Of a DNA stretch of 64,000 nt, positions 55,410 to 63,978 are shown piece after piece. The DNA lies in assembly GCF_009905725.1 (NCBI RefSeq), contig NZ_JAAAKV010000007.1, positions 351,039-415,038 of the forward strand, in the 5' to 3' direction. The position numbers were made by a program, and so were the translations under genes. Origin of the DNA: Emticicia sp. CRIBPO (GTDB lineage: Bacteria > Bacteroidota > Bacteroidia > Cytophagales > Spirosomataceae). Positions within the stretch are counted from its first letter, which is position 1. Every line of letters starts with the position of its first letter. Under the pieces are notes generated by a model, which was given only the letters and a program-made list of their open reading frames with translations, was not told where the DNA came from and did not search any database.

Positions 55410-55584
55410 TTGAAAGCCCTCGCTTCCAATCCTATTCACTATCTAAATTTTAAGGCTAGGAGATACATAACTCCAAATAAGGCCCCGTAAAATATCGAGT
55501 ATTTACCGATTATAAGAATGTTGCACCCTATATCAAAGAAAAAAGCAGCTACAACATTACGTCATAACTGCCTTATTTTCAGCG
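55410..55584. other. Island edge without a recognisable gene
   Basis: About 175 nt between the HTH-peptidase terminator and the 3' end of tRNA-Phe. I saw no gene here and no second copy of the tRNA 3' end. Confidence 0.5.
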
Positions 55585-55657
55585 TGGTGATGGACGGAAT
55601 CGAACCGCCGACACAAGGATTTTCAATCCTTTGCTCTACCAACTGAGCTACATCACC
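55585..55657 (-). tRNA. tRNA-Phe (GAA)
   Basis: On the minus strand the 73-nt sequence folds into a full cloverleaf: acceptor stem GGTGATG/CATCACC, D stem GCTC/GAGC, anticodon stem AAGGA/TCCTT with loop TTGAAAA (anticodon GAA), 5-nt variable loop, T arm GGCGG-TTCGATT-CCGTC and discriminator A. CCA is not encoded. The 3' end faces the AT-rich island at 51.2-55.4 kb. Confidence 0.96.
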
Positions 55658-55689
55658 GAATCACCACCATTCCCATTGATTTGGGACTG

Positions 55690-55720
55690 CAAAATTAGAC
55701 AAAAACTTTTTATTCGCAAA
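55690..55720 (-). promoter_or_regulatory. Promoter of tRNA-Phe
   Basis: On the minus strand TTTG (55717-55720), a 19-nt spacer and TAATTTTG (55690-55697), 32 nt upstream of the tRNA. Confidence 0.7.
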
Positions 55721-55783
55721 CTTCCTGAAAAAAATATCTAAAAAAATATTAACATTCTTGTTTTGTTTCTGTTTTTGACGATA

Positions 55784-55814
55784 TTTGTAATGGTATGCTT
55801 GCATACTATATTTG
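55784..55814 (+). promoter_or_regulatory. Promoter with palindrome for the Fe-S protein gene
   Basis: TTTG (55784-55787), a 19-nt spacer and TATATTTG (55807-55814). The last 14 nt of the spacer form the palindrome GTATGC-TT-GCATAC (55793-55806), placed where a repressor would block the polymerase. Confidence 0.7.
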
Positions 55815-55858
55815 CCCTGTTTCAGTAAATGTGTTCATTTTAATTAAAAGACAATCTC

Positions 55859-57184
55859 ATGATAGCCCAGATCATTTTTATCGCTGCTTTATCCCTGGCC
55901 GCTTACTTTATTGCCAGAAGAGTCCTGTTAATTAAAAAAACCATTCAGTTGGGCAGAAGCGAAAACAGGACCGACCAACCGGCCGAAAGATTGAAAACCA
56001 TGTTGCTGGTAGCCTTCGGTCAGAAGAAAATGTTTACCCGCCCTGTCGTCGGAGCTTTACATGCCCTGGTCTATGTCGGCTTTGTTATCATTAATATAGA
56101 AGTACTTGAAATTCTCATCGATGGTATTTTCGGTACCCACCGCATATTTTTTCAGCCTCTAGGAAATGTCTATGCCTTTCTGATCAACTTCTTCGAGTTC
56201 CTGGCCTTAGGAGTAATTATTGCCTGTTCTGTGTTCCTGGTCCGCCGCCACATCCTCCGAGTAGAAAGGTTGCAACCTGCACGTCATAAAGAAATGAAAG
56301 CCTGGCCGGCCCTGGACGCCACCATCATACTGTTTATTGAAATAGTATTGATGTGGGCCTTCCTGAGCATGAATGCCACCGATGTCATCTTACAGGAAAG
56401 GGCCGTGGGTCATTACGGTGAGGCTGTCACCGGCGATTTCCTTATCAGTGGTTTGCTGAAACCCGTTTTTGATTCCTGGTCAGACCATTCCCTGGTGGCC
56501 TATGAAAGAGCTGCCTGGTGGTTTCATATCCTCGGCATCATGTCCTTTGCTTTGTATGTGACCTATTCCAAACATTTGCACATTGCCCTGGCTTTTCCCA
56601 ACACTTACTTTGCTGACCTCACCCCGAAAGGCGAAATGAAAAACATGCCGACGGTCACCAAAGAGGTAAAAATAATGCTGGGTCTTGAGCAGGCAGATGC
56701 CCCGGCCAGCGAAACACCGGAGCGGTTCGGAGCCAAAGACGTCAAAGACCTGAGCTGGAAAAACCTGATGGATGCTTACAGCTGCACAGAATGCGGTCGC
56801 TGCACATCGTCCTGCCCGGCCAACATTACCGGCAAAGAACTCTCTCCTAGAAAAATCATGATGGACACCCGCGACCGCCTCGAAGATATACAGAAAGGCT
56901 GGCTGAAAAACGGGTATGACTATGATGACGGTAAAACCCTCCTGGGTGACTATATAAAGGACGAAGAGTTACTGGCCTGCACCACCTGCAATGCCTGCGT
57001 GCAGGAATGTCCGGTGATGATCAGCCCGCTGGATATCATTCTTCAGCTCCGCCGCTACAGGGTGATGGAAGAAAGCCAGGCACCACAATCATGGAACATG
57101 ATGTTCCAGAACCTGGAAACCAACATGGCTCCGTGGAAGTTCTCTCCCGACGAAAGGTTCAACTGGGCCAATGACCTGAAATAG
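55859..57184 (+). CDS. Membrane-bound 4Fe-4S dicluster protein
   Basis: The 441-aa protein has about five hydrophobic helices in its first 255 residues, with conserved His residues that could bind heme b, as in NarI/HdrE-like domains. A C-terminal ferredoxin-like domain has C309-C312-C315-C319 (CTECGRCTSSCP) and C374-C377-C380-C384 (CTTCNACVQECP), binding two 4Fe-4S clusters. It resembles heterodisulfide-reductase-related electron-transfer proteins. The usual partner with CCG domains does not follow; ppk1 does. The electron donor is unknown. Confidence 0.87.
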   Translation: MIAQIIFIAALSLAAYFIARRVLLIKKTIQLGRSENRTDQPAERLKTMLLVAFGQKKMFTRPVVGALHALVYVGFVIINIEVLEILIDGIFGTHRIFFQPLGNVYAFLINFFEFLALGVIIACSVFLVRRHILRVERLQPARHKEMKAWPALDATIILFIEIVLMWAFLSMNATDVILQERAVGHYGEAVTGDFLISGLLKPVFDSWSDHSLVAYERAAWWFHILGIMSFALYVTYSKHLHIALAFPNTYFADLTPKGEMKNMPTVTKEVKIMLGLEQADAPASETPERFGAKDVKDLSWKNLMDAYSCTECGRCTSSCPANITGKELSPRKIMMDTRDRLEDIQKGWLKNGYDYDDGKTLLGDYIKDEELLACTTCNACVQECPVMISPLDIILQLRRYRVMEESQAPQSWNMMFQNLETNMAPWKFSPDERFNWANDLK

Positions 57185-57388
57185 AAGCATTTCTTCCGGC
57201 ATAGTTTGTAGCCATCCATCCGGAAAAACATCCGTTTGGCAAATTCAGGCTATCTTCTTATATCTGAACATCTGCCTTTTTCGTTCACATAATAAAAAGA
57301 TAATACACGCTTTCTGTTGATTTATCTCTTTTTTGTTTCGAAATTCGCAGAGGCGGAACAATTCACGTTCTTCAGTATAAATTTTAGT

Positions 57389-59620
57389 ATGGGAAATACA
57401 ACGGAGTCAAAAGGTTTTTTTTCATTTTTTAAAGATTTGTTGGATTCAGGTGTTGAGACCAATCAGAGCAGTACCCCTGTCAATAAATTCAGCAAAACCC
57501 AGGAAAGTATTGATAAATCAAATCTGCTGAGCCGTGATTTTAGCTGGATGAAATTCAACATGAGGGTTTTAGACCAGGTGACCAATCCTTCCCTGAACAT
57601 ATTTGAAAAACTAAAATTTCTGGCCATCACCGCTTCTAACCTGGATGAATTCTTCACGGTCCGCGTGGGTAGTCTTTATAATTATATTGATTTTAACAAA
57701 GAGAGGGTTGATTACTCAGGATTGAGAGAAGGACAGTTCCGGAAAACCCTTCTGGCTACCATCAATTCCTTTTATGAAGAGCGTAACAGGATCTACAGGG
57801 AAGAACTTAAGCCCGCATTCCAGAAAAACGGCTTTCAGATCATTAAATACGAAGACCTGAATAAAGAGCAGCTGAAAGAGGTGGAGGAGTATTTTGATTA
57901 TACCATCTACCCGATGCTGACGCCGATGTTGTGTGATCACACGCACGCATTTCCGATCCTCCTGGCTAAGAACCTGATCCTCGGGGTTGTTTCTACCGAA
58001 AACCAAACCACGCTTTTCCCTGAAAACGAAGAGAATAAAAAGCTTTCATTTGTTCAGATTCCCAGCAATCTCCCGAAGTTCTATACTTTTGAAAAAGAGG
58101 ATTGTGTCATATTCCTGCCTATCGAACAGATCGTAAGAAACCAGATACAAAAGCTCTACCGCAATGTCAATATTGAATCGATTGACCTTTTCAGGATTCT
58201 CCGGAACGGCGATTTCAGCATTGAGGAAAATGACGACATGGACGCTGACTTTGTGGATGAAGTAAAAGAGAAGATCAAAAGCAGGAAAGTCGGCAGAGTC
58301 GTAAGCATGGTGGTTGAAAACAACCCTTCTCCCTGGATGATGCAGATCGTACAGAAGAAATGGGAGATTGACAAGTACAACATCTATATTAATCATGAAC
58401 TGATTGATTATACCCGTGTCTGGCAGATCGTTAATCACCCGGAATTCAAGGTGGAACTGCCTTCACAAAAACCTTCTATCTACCCTGTCAACCTGAACAG
58501 GGAAAATATGAACAACATATTCGAAGCCATCAGGGAAAACGACATTCTGTTACACCACCCTTACAATACCTTCGAACCGGTTGTCCAGCTGGTAGAAAAG
58601 GCGGCTGATGATCCTAATGTATTGTCTATAAAACTTACCATCTACAGGCTGGCCAAGAACTCCAGGATAACTGCGGCTCTTCTCAGGGCCGCTGAAAACG
58701 GGAAACATGTTTCTGCTCTCTTTGAGATCAAAGCCCGTTTTGATGAAGAAAACAACATCAAGGAAGCAGAAAAACTACAGAAGGCAGGATGCTTTGTAAT
58801 TTATGGTATCGGCTGGCTGAAAACCCATACCAAACTGATGCTGATTGTGAGAAAAGAAGGGCCTAAGGTGGTTCAGTATGCTCACATGGCCAGTGGTAAC
58901 TATAATGAAGACACCTCTAAGTTATATACAGATGTTGGCCTTCTGACTGCCAATCCTGATTATACCCATGATATTTCGGAGTTCTTTAATGTCATCACGG
59001 GGCACTCTCAACCGGGTCACTATAAAAATCTCATTACGTCGCCTAAAGACATGAGACTGGCTTTGATCAACCTGATTCAAAATGAAGCCAGAAATGCCCA
59101 GGAAGGAAAGCCTGCGGGCATTTGTATCAAAATCAACTCTCTGGAAGACAAAAAGACCATCGAGGAACTTTATAAAGCTTCACAGGAAGGTGTAAAAATA
59201 GAGCTGATCATCCGCGGAATATGCTGTCTCAGACCCGGCAGATTAGGGCTGAGTGAAAACATAAAAGTGCGTTCTATCGTCGGCAACTATCTTGAACACG
59301 CCCGTATCTTCTATTTCCATAATGACGGCCACCCGAGGGTTTTCGGAGGAAGTGCCGATTTAATGGTCAGGAGTTTTGACAAAAGAATTGAATCTCTTTT
59401 TGAGTTTGTAAATCCTGACATCAAACAACAGCTGATTTACATCCTTAAGATGAACCTGGCAGATAATGTAAATGCTTATGAACTGCAGGAAAACGGTGAA
59501 TACCACAAAGTCGGTAAATCCGGTGCAGTAATCAATATACATGATCACTTCTTCGATGTAAATCCTGATGAGTTCAAAACAGCCAGATTATTCATCCCAG
59601 AGGAGGTAATCGCTTCCTGA
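57389..59620 (+). CDS. ppk1: Polyphosphate kinase 1
   Basis: Ppk1 makes long-chain polyphosphate from ATP through a phosphohistidine. The start is set at the ATG at 57389 (743 aa); the frame is open to 57317 only with a TTG start. The N domain starts at LLSRDFSWMKFNMRVLDQV, then the head domain, and the catalytic C1 and C2 domains include HHPYNTFEPVVQLVEKAADDP, KARFDEENNIKEAEKLQKAG and VVQYAHMASGNYNEDTSKLYTD (with the catalytic His region). GICCLRPG is in the C2 domain. Normal length. Confidence 0.95.
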   Translation: MGNTTESKGFFSFFKDLLDSGVETNQSSTPVNKFSKTQESIDKSNLLSRDFSWMKFNMRVLDQVTNPSLNIFEKLKFLAITASNLDEFFTVRVGSLYNYIDFNKERVDYSGLREGQFRKTLLATINSFYEERNRIYREELKPAFQKNGFQIIKYEDLNKEQLKEVEEYFDYTIYPMLTPMLCDHTHAFPILLAKNLILGVVSTENQTTLFPENEENKKLSFVQIPSNLPKFYTFEKEDCVIFLPIEQIVRNQIQKLYRNVNIESIDLFRILRNGDFSIEENDDMDADFVDEVKEKIKSRKVGRVVSMVVENNPSPWMMQIVQKKWEIDKYNIYINHELIDYTRVWQIVNHPEFKVELPSQKPSIYPVNLNRENMNNIFEAIRENDILLHHPYNTFEPVVQLVEKAADDPNVLSIKLTIYRLAKNSRITAALLRAAENGKHVSALFEIKARFDEENNIKEAEKLQKAGCFVIYGIGWLKTHTKLMLIVRKEGPKVVQYAHMASGNYNEDTSKLYTDVGLLTANPDYTHDISEFFNVITGHSQPGHYKNLITSPKDMRLALINLIQNEARNAQEGKPAGICIKINSLEDKKTIEELYKASQEGVKIELIIRGICCLRPGRLGLSENIKVRSIVGNYLEHARIFYFHNDGHPRVFGGSADLMVRSFDKRIESLFEFVNPDIKQQLIYILKMNLADNVNAYELQENGEYHKVGKSGAVINIHDHFFDVNPDEFKTARLFIPEEVIAS

Positions 59621-59680
59621 AAAGGCCGGCCTCAGATTATTGTAAAATTTCATTCTTTTATGTTGCTTTTTTGTGAAGTC

Positions 59681-59701
59681 TGGCTTTGCCATAGCTGTTT
59701 A
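59681..59701 (+). repeat. Short repeat, copy 2
   Basis: TGGCTTTGCCATAGCTGTTTA matches the sequence at 53554-53575 except for an AA/T difference. It lies between ppk1 and rpsL. Confidence 0.45.
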
Positions 59702-59779
59702 TCTGCCTAAATATTTAATAATAAAGCCTTTTACTCTCTAAAAGACTTCAAATTATTTTTCCGTTTAATTATTTTTTCC

Positions 59780-59787
59780 TACCTTTG
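59780..59787 (+). promoter_or_regulatory. -7 element of the rpsL promoter
   Basis: TACCTTTG followed by CA, typical of strong Bacteroidota promoters. No clear -33 TTTG lies 19-21 nt upstream. The leader to the ATG is about 45-50 nt. Confidence 0.5.
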
Positions 59788-59839
59788 CACTCCCTTTTTA
59801 GGGGAAATTTATTAATTTATTCATTTTTAACAGTTTACA

Positions 59840-60253
59840 ATGCCTACTATACAGCAGTTAGTAAGAAAAGGAAGAGAGACTCTTAATTACAAGTCGAAAT
59901 CTCCGGCATTGGATTCATGCCCACAGCGTCGTGGTGTGTGTACGCGTGTTTATACAACTACGCCTAAGAAGCCAAACTCGGCTTTGCGTAAAGTTGCCCG
60001 TGTACGTTTAACAAACCAAAAAGAGGTGAACGCTTACATTCCGGGCGAGGGTCACAACTTGCAAGAGCACTCAATCGTATTGATTCGTGGTGGTCGTGTT
60101 AAGGATCTTCCGGGTGTACGTTATCACATCGTTCGTGGAGCATTGGATACCGCCGGTGTAAACAACCGTAAGCAAAGTCGCTCTAAGTATGGTGCAAAAC
60201 GTCCTAAACCAGGTCAGGTTGCAGCAGCACCAGCAAAAGGTAAAAAGAAATAA
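59840..60253 (+). CDS. rpsL: 30S ribosomal protein S12
   Basis: S12 sits at the decoding centre. The 137-aa protein has the start [13 protein letters not shown], the loop [17 protein letters not shown] with the Lys whose change gives streptomycin resistance, and [13 protein letters not shown] with the second such Lys; both are the wild-type sensitive residues. The C-terminus is extended and basic ([10 protein letters not shown]). Confidence 0.98.
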   Translation: MPTIQQLVRKGRETLNYKSKSPALDSCPQRRGVCTRVYTTTPKKPNSALRKVARVRLTNQKEVNAYIPGEGHNLQEHSIVLIRGGRVKDLPGVRYHIVRGALDTAGVNNRKQSRSKYGAKRPKPGQVAAAPAKGKKK

Positions 60254-60270
60254 TTACGAATTTGTATTGA

Positions 60271-60292
60271 CATAAACTAGCAGTAGTTTATG
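60271..60292 (+). promoter_or_regulatory. Perfect hairpin between rpsL and rpsG
   Basis: CATAAACTA (60271-60279) pairs with TAGTTTATG (60284-60292) around GCAG. It sits in the 126-nt intercistronic spacer, where S7 binds its own messenger in E. coli, and is a candidate for similar control. Confidence 0.5.
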
Positions 60293-60379
60293 CTTAAATA
60301 TAAAGGGAAGTAATATTCTGTAAAACCGAATGTGAATTAGTTTAATTAGTTAAACGAAACCTTCTTTAACAAAAAAGAA

Positions 60380-60847
60380 ATGAGAAAAGCAAAACCAAAA
60401 AAACGTTACGTGTTACCTGACCCTAAGTTCAGGGATGTAACTGTAACTAAGTTTGTGAACAATTTGATGCTTGACGGAAAGAAGTCTTTAGCTTACGGTA
60501 TTTTCTATGGTGCTCTTGAGATCGTAGAGAAACGTACAAGCGAAAATGGCCTTGAAATCTGGAAAAAAGCGTTGAATAATGTAATGCCAGCCGTAGAGGT
60601 GAAAAGCCGTCGTGTGGGTGGAGCAACATTCCAGGTTCCGACTGAAGTAAGAGCTGAGCGTAAACAATCTTTAGGAATGAAATGGATGATCAATTATGCC
60701 CGCAAACGTGGTGAAAAAACCATGACTGAGCGTTTGGCAGGAGAGATCGTAGCGGCTTCAAAAGGTGAAGGTGCTTCTGTTAAAAAGAAAGATGATACGC
60801 ACCGTATGGCAGATGCCAACAAGGCATTCTCGCACTTCAGGTTCTAA
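60380..60847 (+). CDS. rpsG: 30S ribosomal protein S7
   Basis: S7 nucleates the head of the 30S subunit and contacts the exit-site tRNA. The 155-aa protein has the usual segments [63 protein letters not shown] and [17 protein letters not shown] strong terminator follows the gene. Confidence 0.98.
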   Translation: MRKAKPKKRYVLPDPKFRDVTVTKFVNNLMLDGKKSLAYGIFYGALEIVEKRTSENGLEIWKKALNNVMPAVEVKSRRVGGATFQVPTEVRAERKQSLGMKWMINYARKRGEKTMTERLAGEIVAASKGEGASVKKKDDTHRMADANKAFSHFRF

Positions 60848-60866
60848 GTCTTATCAAAGAGATTTT

Positions 60867-60903
60867 AAGCCCTCAAAACGTCGTTTTGAGGGCTTTCTTT
60901 TTA
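60867..60903 (+). terminator. Terminator after rpsG
   Basis: AAGCCCTCAAAACG (60867-60880) and CGTTTTGAGGGCTT (60882-60895) followed by TCTTTTTA. It ends the rpsL-rpsG transcript. Confidence 0.9.
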
Positions 60904-61091
60904 TACCCCTCCCCGTTCTCCGGCTGTCAGCCATTCGTTCTTCTGACCACTTTCTTCAAATTCCGGTAACATCCGGTGTTGAGAACAATCCTATTTATTG
61001 TTTATGTTTGCATTCTGATATCCGGAGAAAGCTGGCTGGAGAAAACCTTATCTCTGTCATCCCGGTTCTCAAACGACAACCTTACCAAAAC

Positions 61092-62078
61092 ATGAGCCTT
61101 CAGATGAACCGAATTTATTACGCCAAAAGAATCTTACTTGCCGTTATCCTCGCCATTATAAGCCTGGAATCCTCCCTGGCCCAGGATTCTTTGAAACTTG
61201 ACATACAAAAGGGAGCCATCAATTTCATTGTTTTCGGCGACTGGGGACGCTTCGGCGATGATCATCAGATACCGGTGGCTCAGCAAATGGCCAGAACCGC
61301 CCGGGAAGTGGAAGTAACCTTCTTTGTTAATCTCGGAGACAATTTTTATCCTAAAGGCGTGGCAAGTCCCACCGATCCGCACTGGCATTATTCCCTGGAG
61401 GAAATTTACAAGGATTTTGCATTACAAAGAGAATGGTATTCTGTTCTGGGAAATCATGATTACCTCGGAAACCCTGATGCCCAGGTAGCTTATACAAAAA
61501 TCAGCAGAAGATGGCAGATGCCGGCCAGGTACTATAATAAAAGCATTGGGCTCAGGGACGGATCCGGAAAAAGAATGAAGTTTACATTTATTGATACCAA
61601 CCCCCTTATTCCTGAATTCTACCAGAACCAGGAATACGGCCCGAATGTAAAATCCCAGGACTCCACAGCCCAGAAGGCCTGGATAAAGGAATCCATTTCT
61701 GTTCTTGAACCGAATGTGCAGTGGAACTTAGTAGTCGGCCATCATCCGATGTTTACGGGCAGCTTAAGCAGAAGGGAGGGCTATGATACCAAAAGAATCA
61801 GAAACTCGCTGAATCAGCTTTTAAACACCCATATGGTAGACGCCTACCTTGCAGGTCATGATCATAGTCTTCAGCATCTCCAGCCCGGCGGAAAGGGCGT
61901 CCATCATTTTGTCTCAGGCTCCGCTTCAGAAGCCACCCAGGTAGATAAACTGGATTACAGTAAATTCGCGGCCAGAGCTTACGGCTTTCTCTTGTTTTCT
62001 GTTACCGCCAAAGAACTGGTGGTCCATGCCATTGACTACCAGGGCAAGATTCTGTACCGGACTTCCATCACAAAATGA
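61092..62078 (+). CDS. Exported purple-acid-phosphatase-like metallophosphoesterase
   Basis: The start is at 61092 or 61104, where a signal peptide begins (ending SLAQ); the frame stays open back into rpsG but that part has no signal and overlaps a terminator. The 328-aa protein has the metallophosphoesterase motifs FVNLGDNFYPKG, YSVLGNHDYLG, VVGHHPMF and LAGHDHSLQHL, in the order and spacing of tartrate-resistant (type 5) acid phosphatases. The tyrosine of the purple Fe site may be in the NFY segment. It probably hydrolyses phosphate esters in the periplasm. Confidence 0.88.
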   Translation: MSLQMNRIYYAKRILLAVILAIISLESSLAQDSLKLDIQKGAINFIVFGDWGRFGDDHQIPVAQQMARTAREVEVTFFVNLGDNFYPKGVASPTDPHWHYSLEEIYKDFALQREWYSVLGNHDYLGNPDAQVAYTKISRRWQMPARYYNKSIGLRDGSGKRMKFTFIDTNPLIPEFYQNQEYGPNVKSQDSTAQKAWIKESISVLEPNVQWNLVVGHHPMFTGSLSRREGYDTKRIRNSLNQLLNTHMVDAYLAGHDHSLQHLQPGGKGVHHFVSGSASEATQVDKLDYSKFAARAYGFLLFSVTAKELVVHAIDYQGKILYRTSITK

Positions 62079-62081
62079 CAG

Positions 62082-63881
62082 ATGAATATGTCACGTATCA
62101 ACAGAAATACATTCCTAAAAAGATCATTATTTGCCAGCGGTTCTCTTTTGCTGGCTCCCTTGTCCAATAACCTGCTTTTCGCCGAAAGTCATGTTCTTGC
62201 AGGTCATTACTCCTCTTCGGATTTAATGCCCCTGCTTGTCAAAGGCAACGATGCCCATGTAAGCGACCTGTTACTACGCGGCGATGCCGCCAATCGCCAT
62301 GGGGGCCGGAGCCCGGGCTATAACTTTGCTAAATTTTCAGCAGCTTATTGCCACCCGTCTTCTTCGTATTATGCAAACGAGGCCCTGCTGGTTAAGTTGG
62401 GCGAAATCACTGACAAGCTCCTTTCGCTGCTTCGTCCTGACGGCACTGTTAATGCCGGCAACCTTGAGTCTCCGCCTGATACGGCTTTCATCATGGAACC
62501 TTTATGTTCGGGTGTATACATTTTGAGCCAGAATGATCAGAAAGACCTGGATAAAATCAAAGAGGCCATTAAAGGATTTATTCAGAAAGTAGGGAACGCT
62601 CTGACCACCGGCGGTGTCCATACGCCTAATCACAGGTGGGAGATCTGCTCCGCCCTGGCCTGGATCAACAAGCTATACCCGGACGCAAAATATGTTAACC
62701 GTATCGATGAATGGCTTTCTGAAGGGATATTCATCGATGAGGATGGTCATTATCCCGAACGGAGCATGAACTATGCTGACGTTGAAAACAGGGCATTTAT
62801 TACCATAGGAAGATTGCTTAACAGACCAAAGCTTTACAATCCTGTTAAGAAAGCCCTTGAAATGACATATTATTACATGGAGCCCAACGGAGACCTGGTG
62901 ACATTTGACTCAAGGCGTCAGGATCAGTTCTCTACACGTAACATTATCGTCCAATATCTCCATTACAGGTATTTAGCCATTGAACTCAGACATGCTGTAT
63001 TCTCTGCTATCGCCAGTTTAATAGAAAAACAACCGGAATTTGAGTCTGATATTATCAATGAGGCTTTATATTGCTTTATGGCTAATCCGGTCTTAGGGGG
63101 CCAGCTTCCCGCCCCTCAGTACCCCTCTACCGATTATGAGCGTTTGTTTAAAACCAGCAGTCTGGCAAGAATTCGAAGAAACGAAACAACCGTTACCCTC
63201 TTCGGGGGCAATGACTGGCCGCTGATTATAGCTTCAGGAAGGTCAGTAAGCCCTAATTTCTTTGCCTATCGCAAAGGCAAGGCCATTCTGAAATATATGC
63301 GGATGTCATCCCGGTTTTTCAGTATGGGTTACTTCAGGAGTGAGGGGCTTTTTCGCAAGAATGGAAAGTATTTATTATACAAGAAGCTGGAAGCTCCTTA
63401 TTATCAGCCTTTGCCGAAAAAACACAGGAACAAAGACGGAGATTATGAACTAACGCCAAGTATTGACGATCGTTTCTGGAGTAAAATGTCATTTGACAAA
63501 CGCCCGGTCAGTAATGTAAAAACCCTGGAAAGCCAGGTGACAGTTACTGAAGATCAAGGAAAGGTTACTTTAGATTTTGAAGTAAGCGGACAGGAGGGCG
63601 TTGCGGTAACCATACATCTTTGTTTTTCGGAAAACGGAGTACTTAAGGGCGTAGAAAAAGCCCCCGGAAATGAGAAAGACTATTTCCTCAAAGAAGGTTT
63701 TGGTGAATTTATATGTGAGGGTGACAAGATAACGTTCGGTCCGGGTATTAAACGCCATGACACCATACGCGGACTGGAGGGAGAAAAATACAGCGTCCAT
63801 TTCGGCTCATTAAACACCCCCGGCCAGCATGTTTATCTAACAGGATACACCCCTTTCAAATATTCTCTTAGGTTTTCTTAG
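62082..63881 (+). CDS. Secreted protein of unknown function, predicted alpha/alpha toroid and beta domain
   Basis: The 599-aa protein starts 3 nt after the phosphatase stop. The N-terminus (NRNTFLKRSLFASGSLLLAP) looks like an export signal. Residues about 60-330 are helical with NHRWEICSALAWINKLYPDAKY, FIDEDGHYPERSMNYADVENRAF and LVTFDSRRQDQFSTRN, a pattern like heparinase II/III or alginate-lyase toroids. The C-terminal part is beta-rich. No family was recognised with certainty and no catalytic residues can be named. It may be translationally coupled with the phosphatase. Confidence 0.65.
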   Translation: MNMSRINRNTFLKRSLFASGSLLLAPLSNNLLFAESHVLAGHYSSSDLMPLLVKGNDAHVSDLLLRGDAANRHGGRSPGYNFAKFSAAYCHPSSSYYANEALLVKLGEITDKLLSLLRPDGTVNAGNLESPPDTAFIMEPLCSGVYILSQNDQKDLDKIKEAIKGFIQKVGNALTTGGVHTPNHRWEICSALAWINKLYPDAKYVNRIDEWLSEGIFIDEDGHYPERSMNYADVENRAFITIGRLLNRPKLYNPVKKALEMTYYYMEPNGDLVTFDSRRQDQFSTRNIIVQYLHYRYLAIELRHAVFSAIASLIEKQPEFESDIINEALYCFMANPVLGGQLPAPQYPSTDYERLFKTSSLARIRRNETTVTLFGGNDWPLIIASGRSVSPNFFAYRKGKAILKYMRMSSRFFSMGYFRSEGLFRKNGKYLLYKKLEAPYYQPLPKKHRNKDGDYELTPSIDDRFWSKMSFDKRPVSNVKTLESQVTVTEDQGKVTLDFEVSGQEGVAVTIHLCFSENGVLKGVEKAPGNEKDYFLKEGFGEFICEGDKITFGPGIKRHDTIRGLEGEKYSVHFGSLNTPGQHVYLTGYTPFKYSLRFS

Positions 63882-63952
63882 GAGCAATCCGATCATAGCC
63901 ATTCTGATCCCTTTTTCCTTTCCTCCTTTCTCTGGTAGATTTAAACACAAAA

Positions 63953-63978
63953 AAGCCTCAGTATTACTACTGAAGCTT
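63953..63978 (-). terminator. Terminator for a minus-strand gene beyond the window
   Basis: AAGC-TCAGTA (63953-63963) pairs with TACTGA-GCTT (63968-63978), with one mismatch, and has a T run on the minus strand. It suggests a convergent gene just past the window's end. Confidence 0.7.

Noticed and set aside
55585..55657. tRNA-Phe as a proven integration site
   Set aside because: The orientation fits, but no direct repeat of the tRNA 3' end and no integrase were found, so it is kept as a hypothesis only.
60765..61091. An open frame in rpsG's 3' end that continues into the phosphatase gene
   Set aside because: It overlaps rpsG in another frame and crosses a strong terminator. The phosphatase signal peptide begins only at 61092-61104, so the upstream part is not coding.
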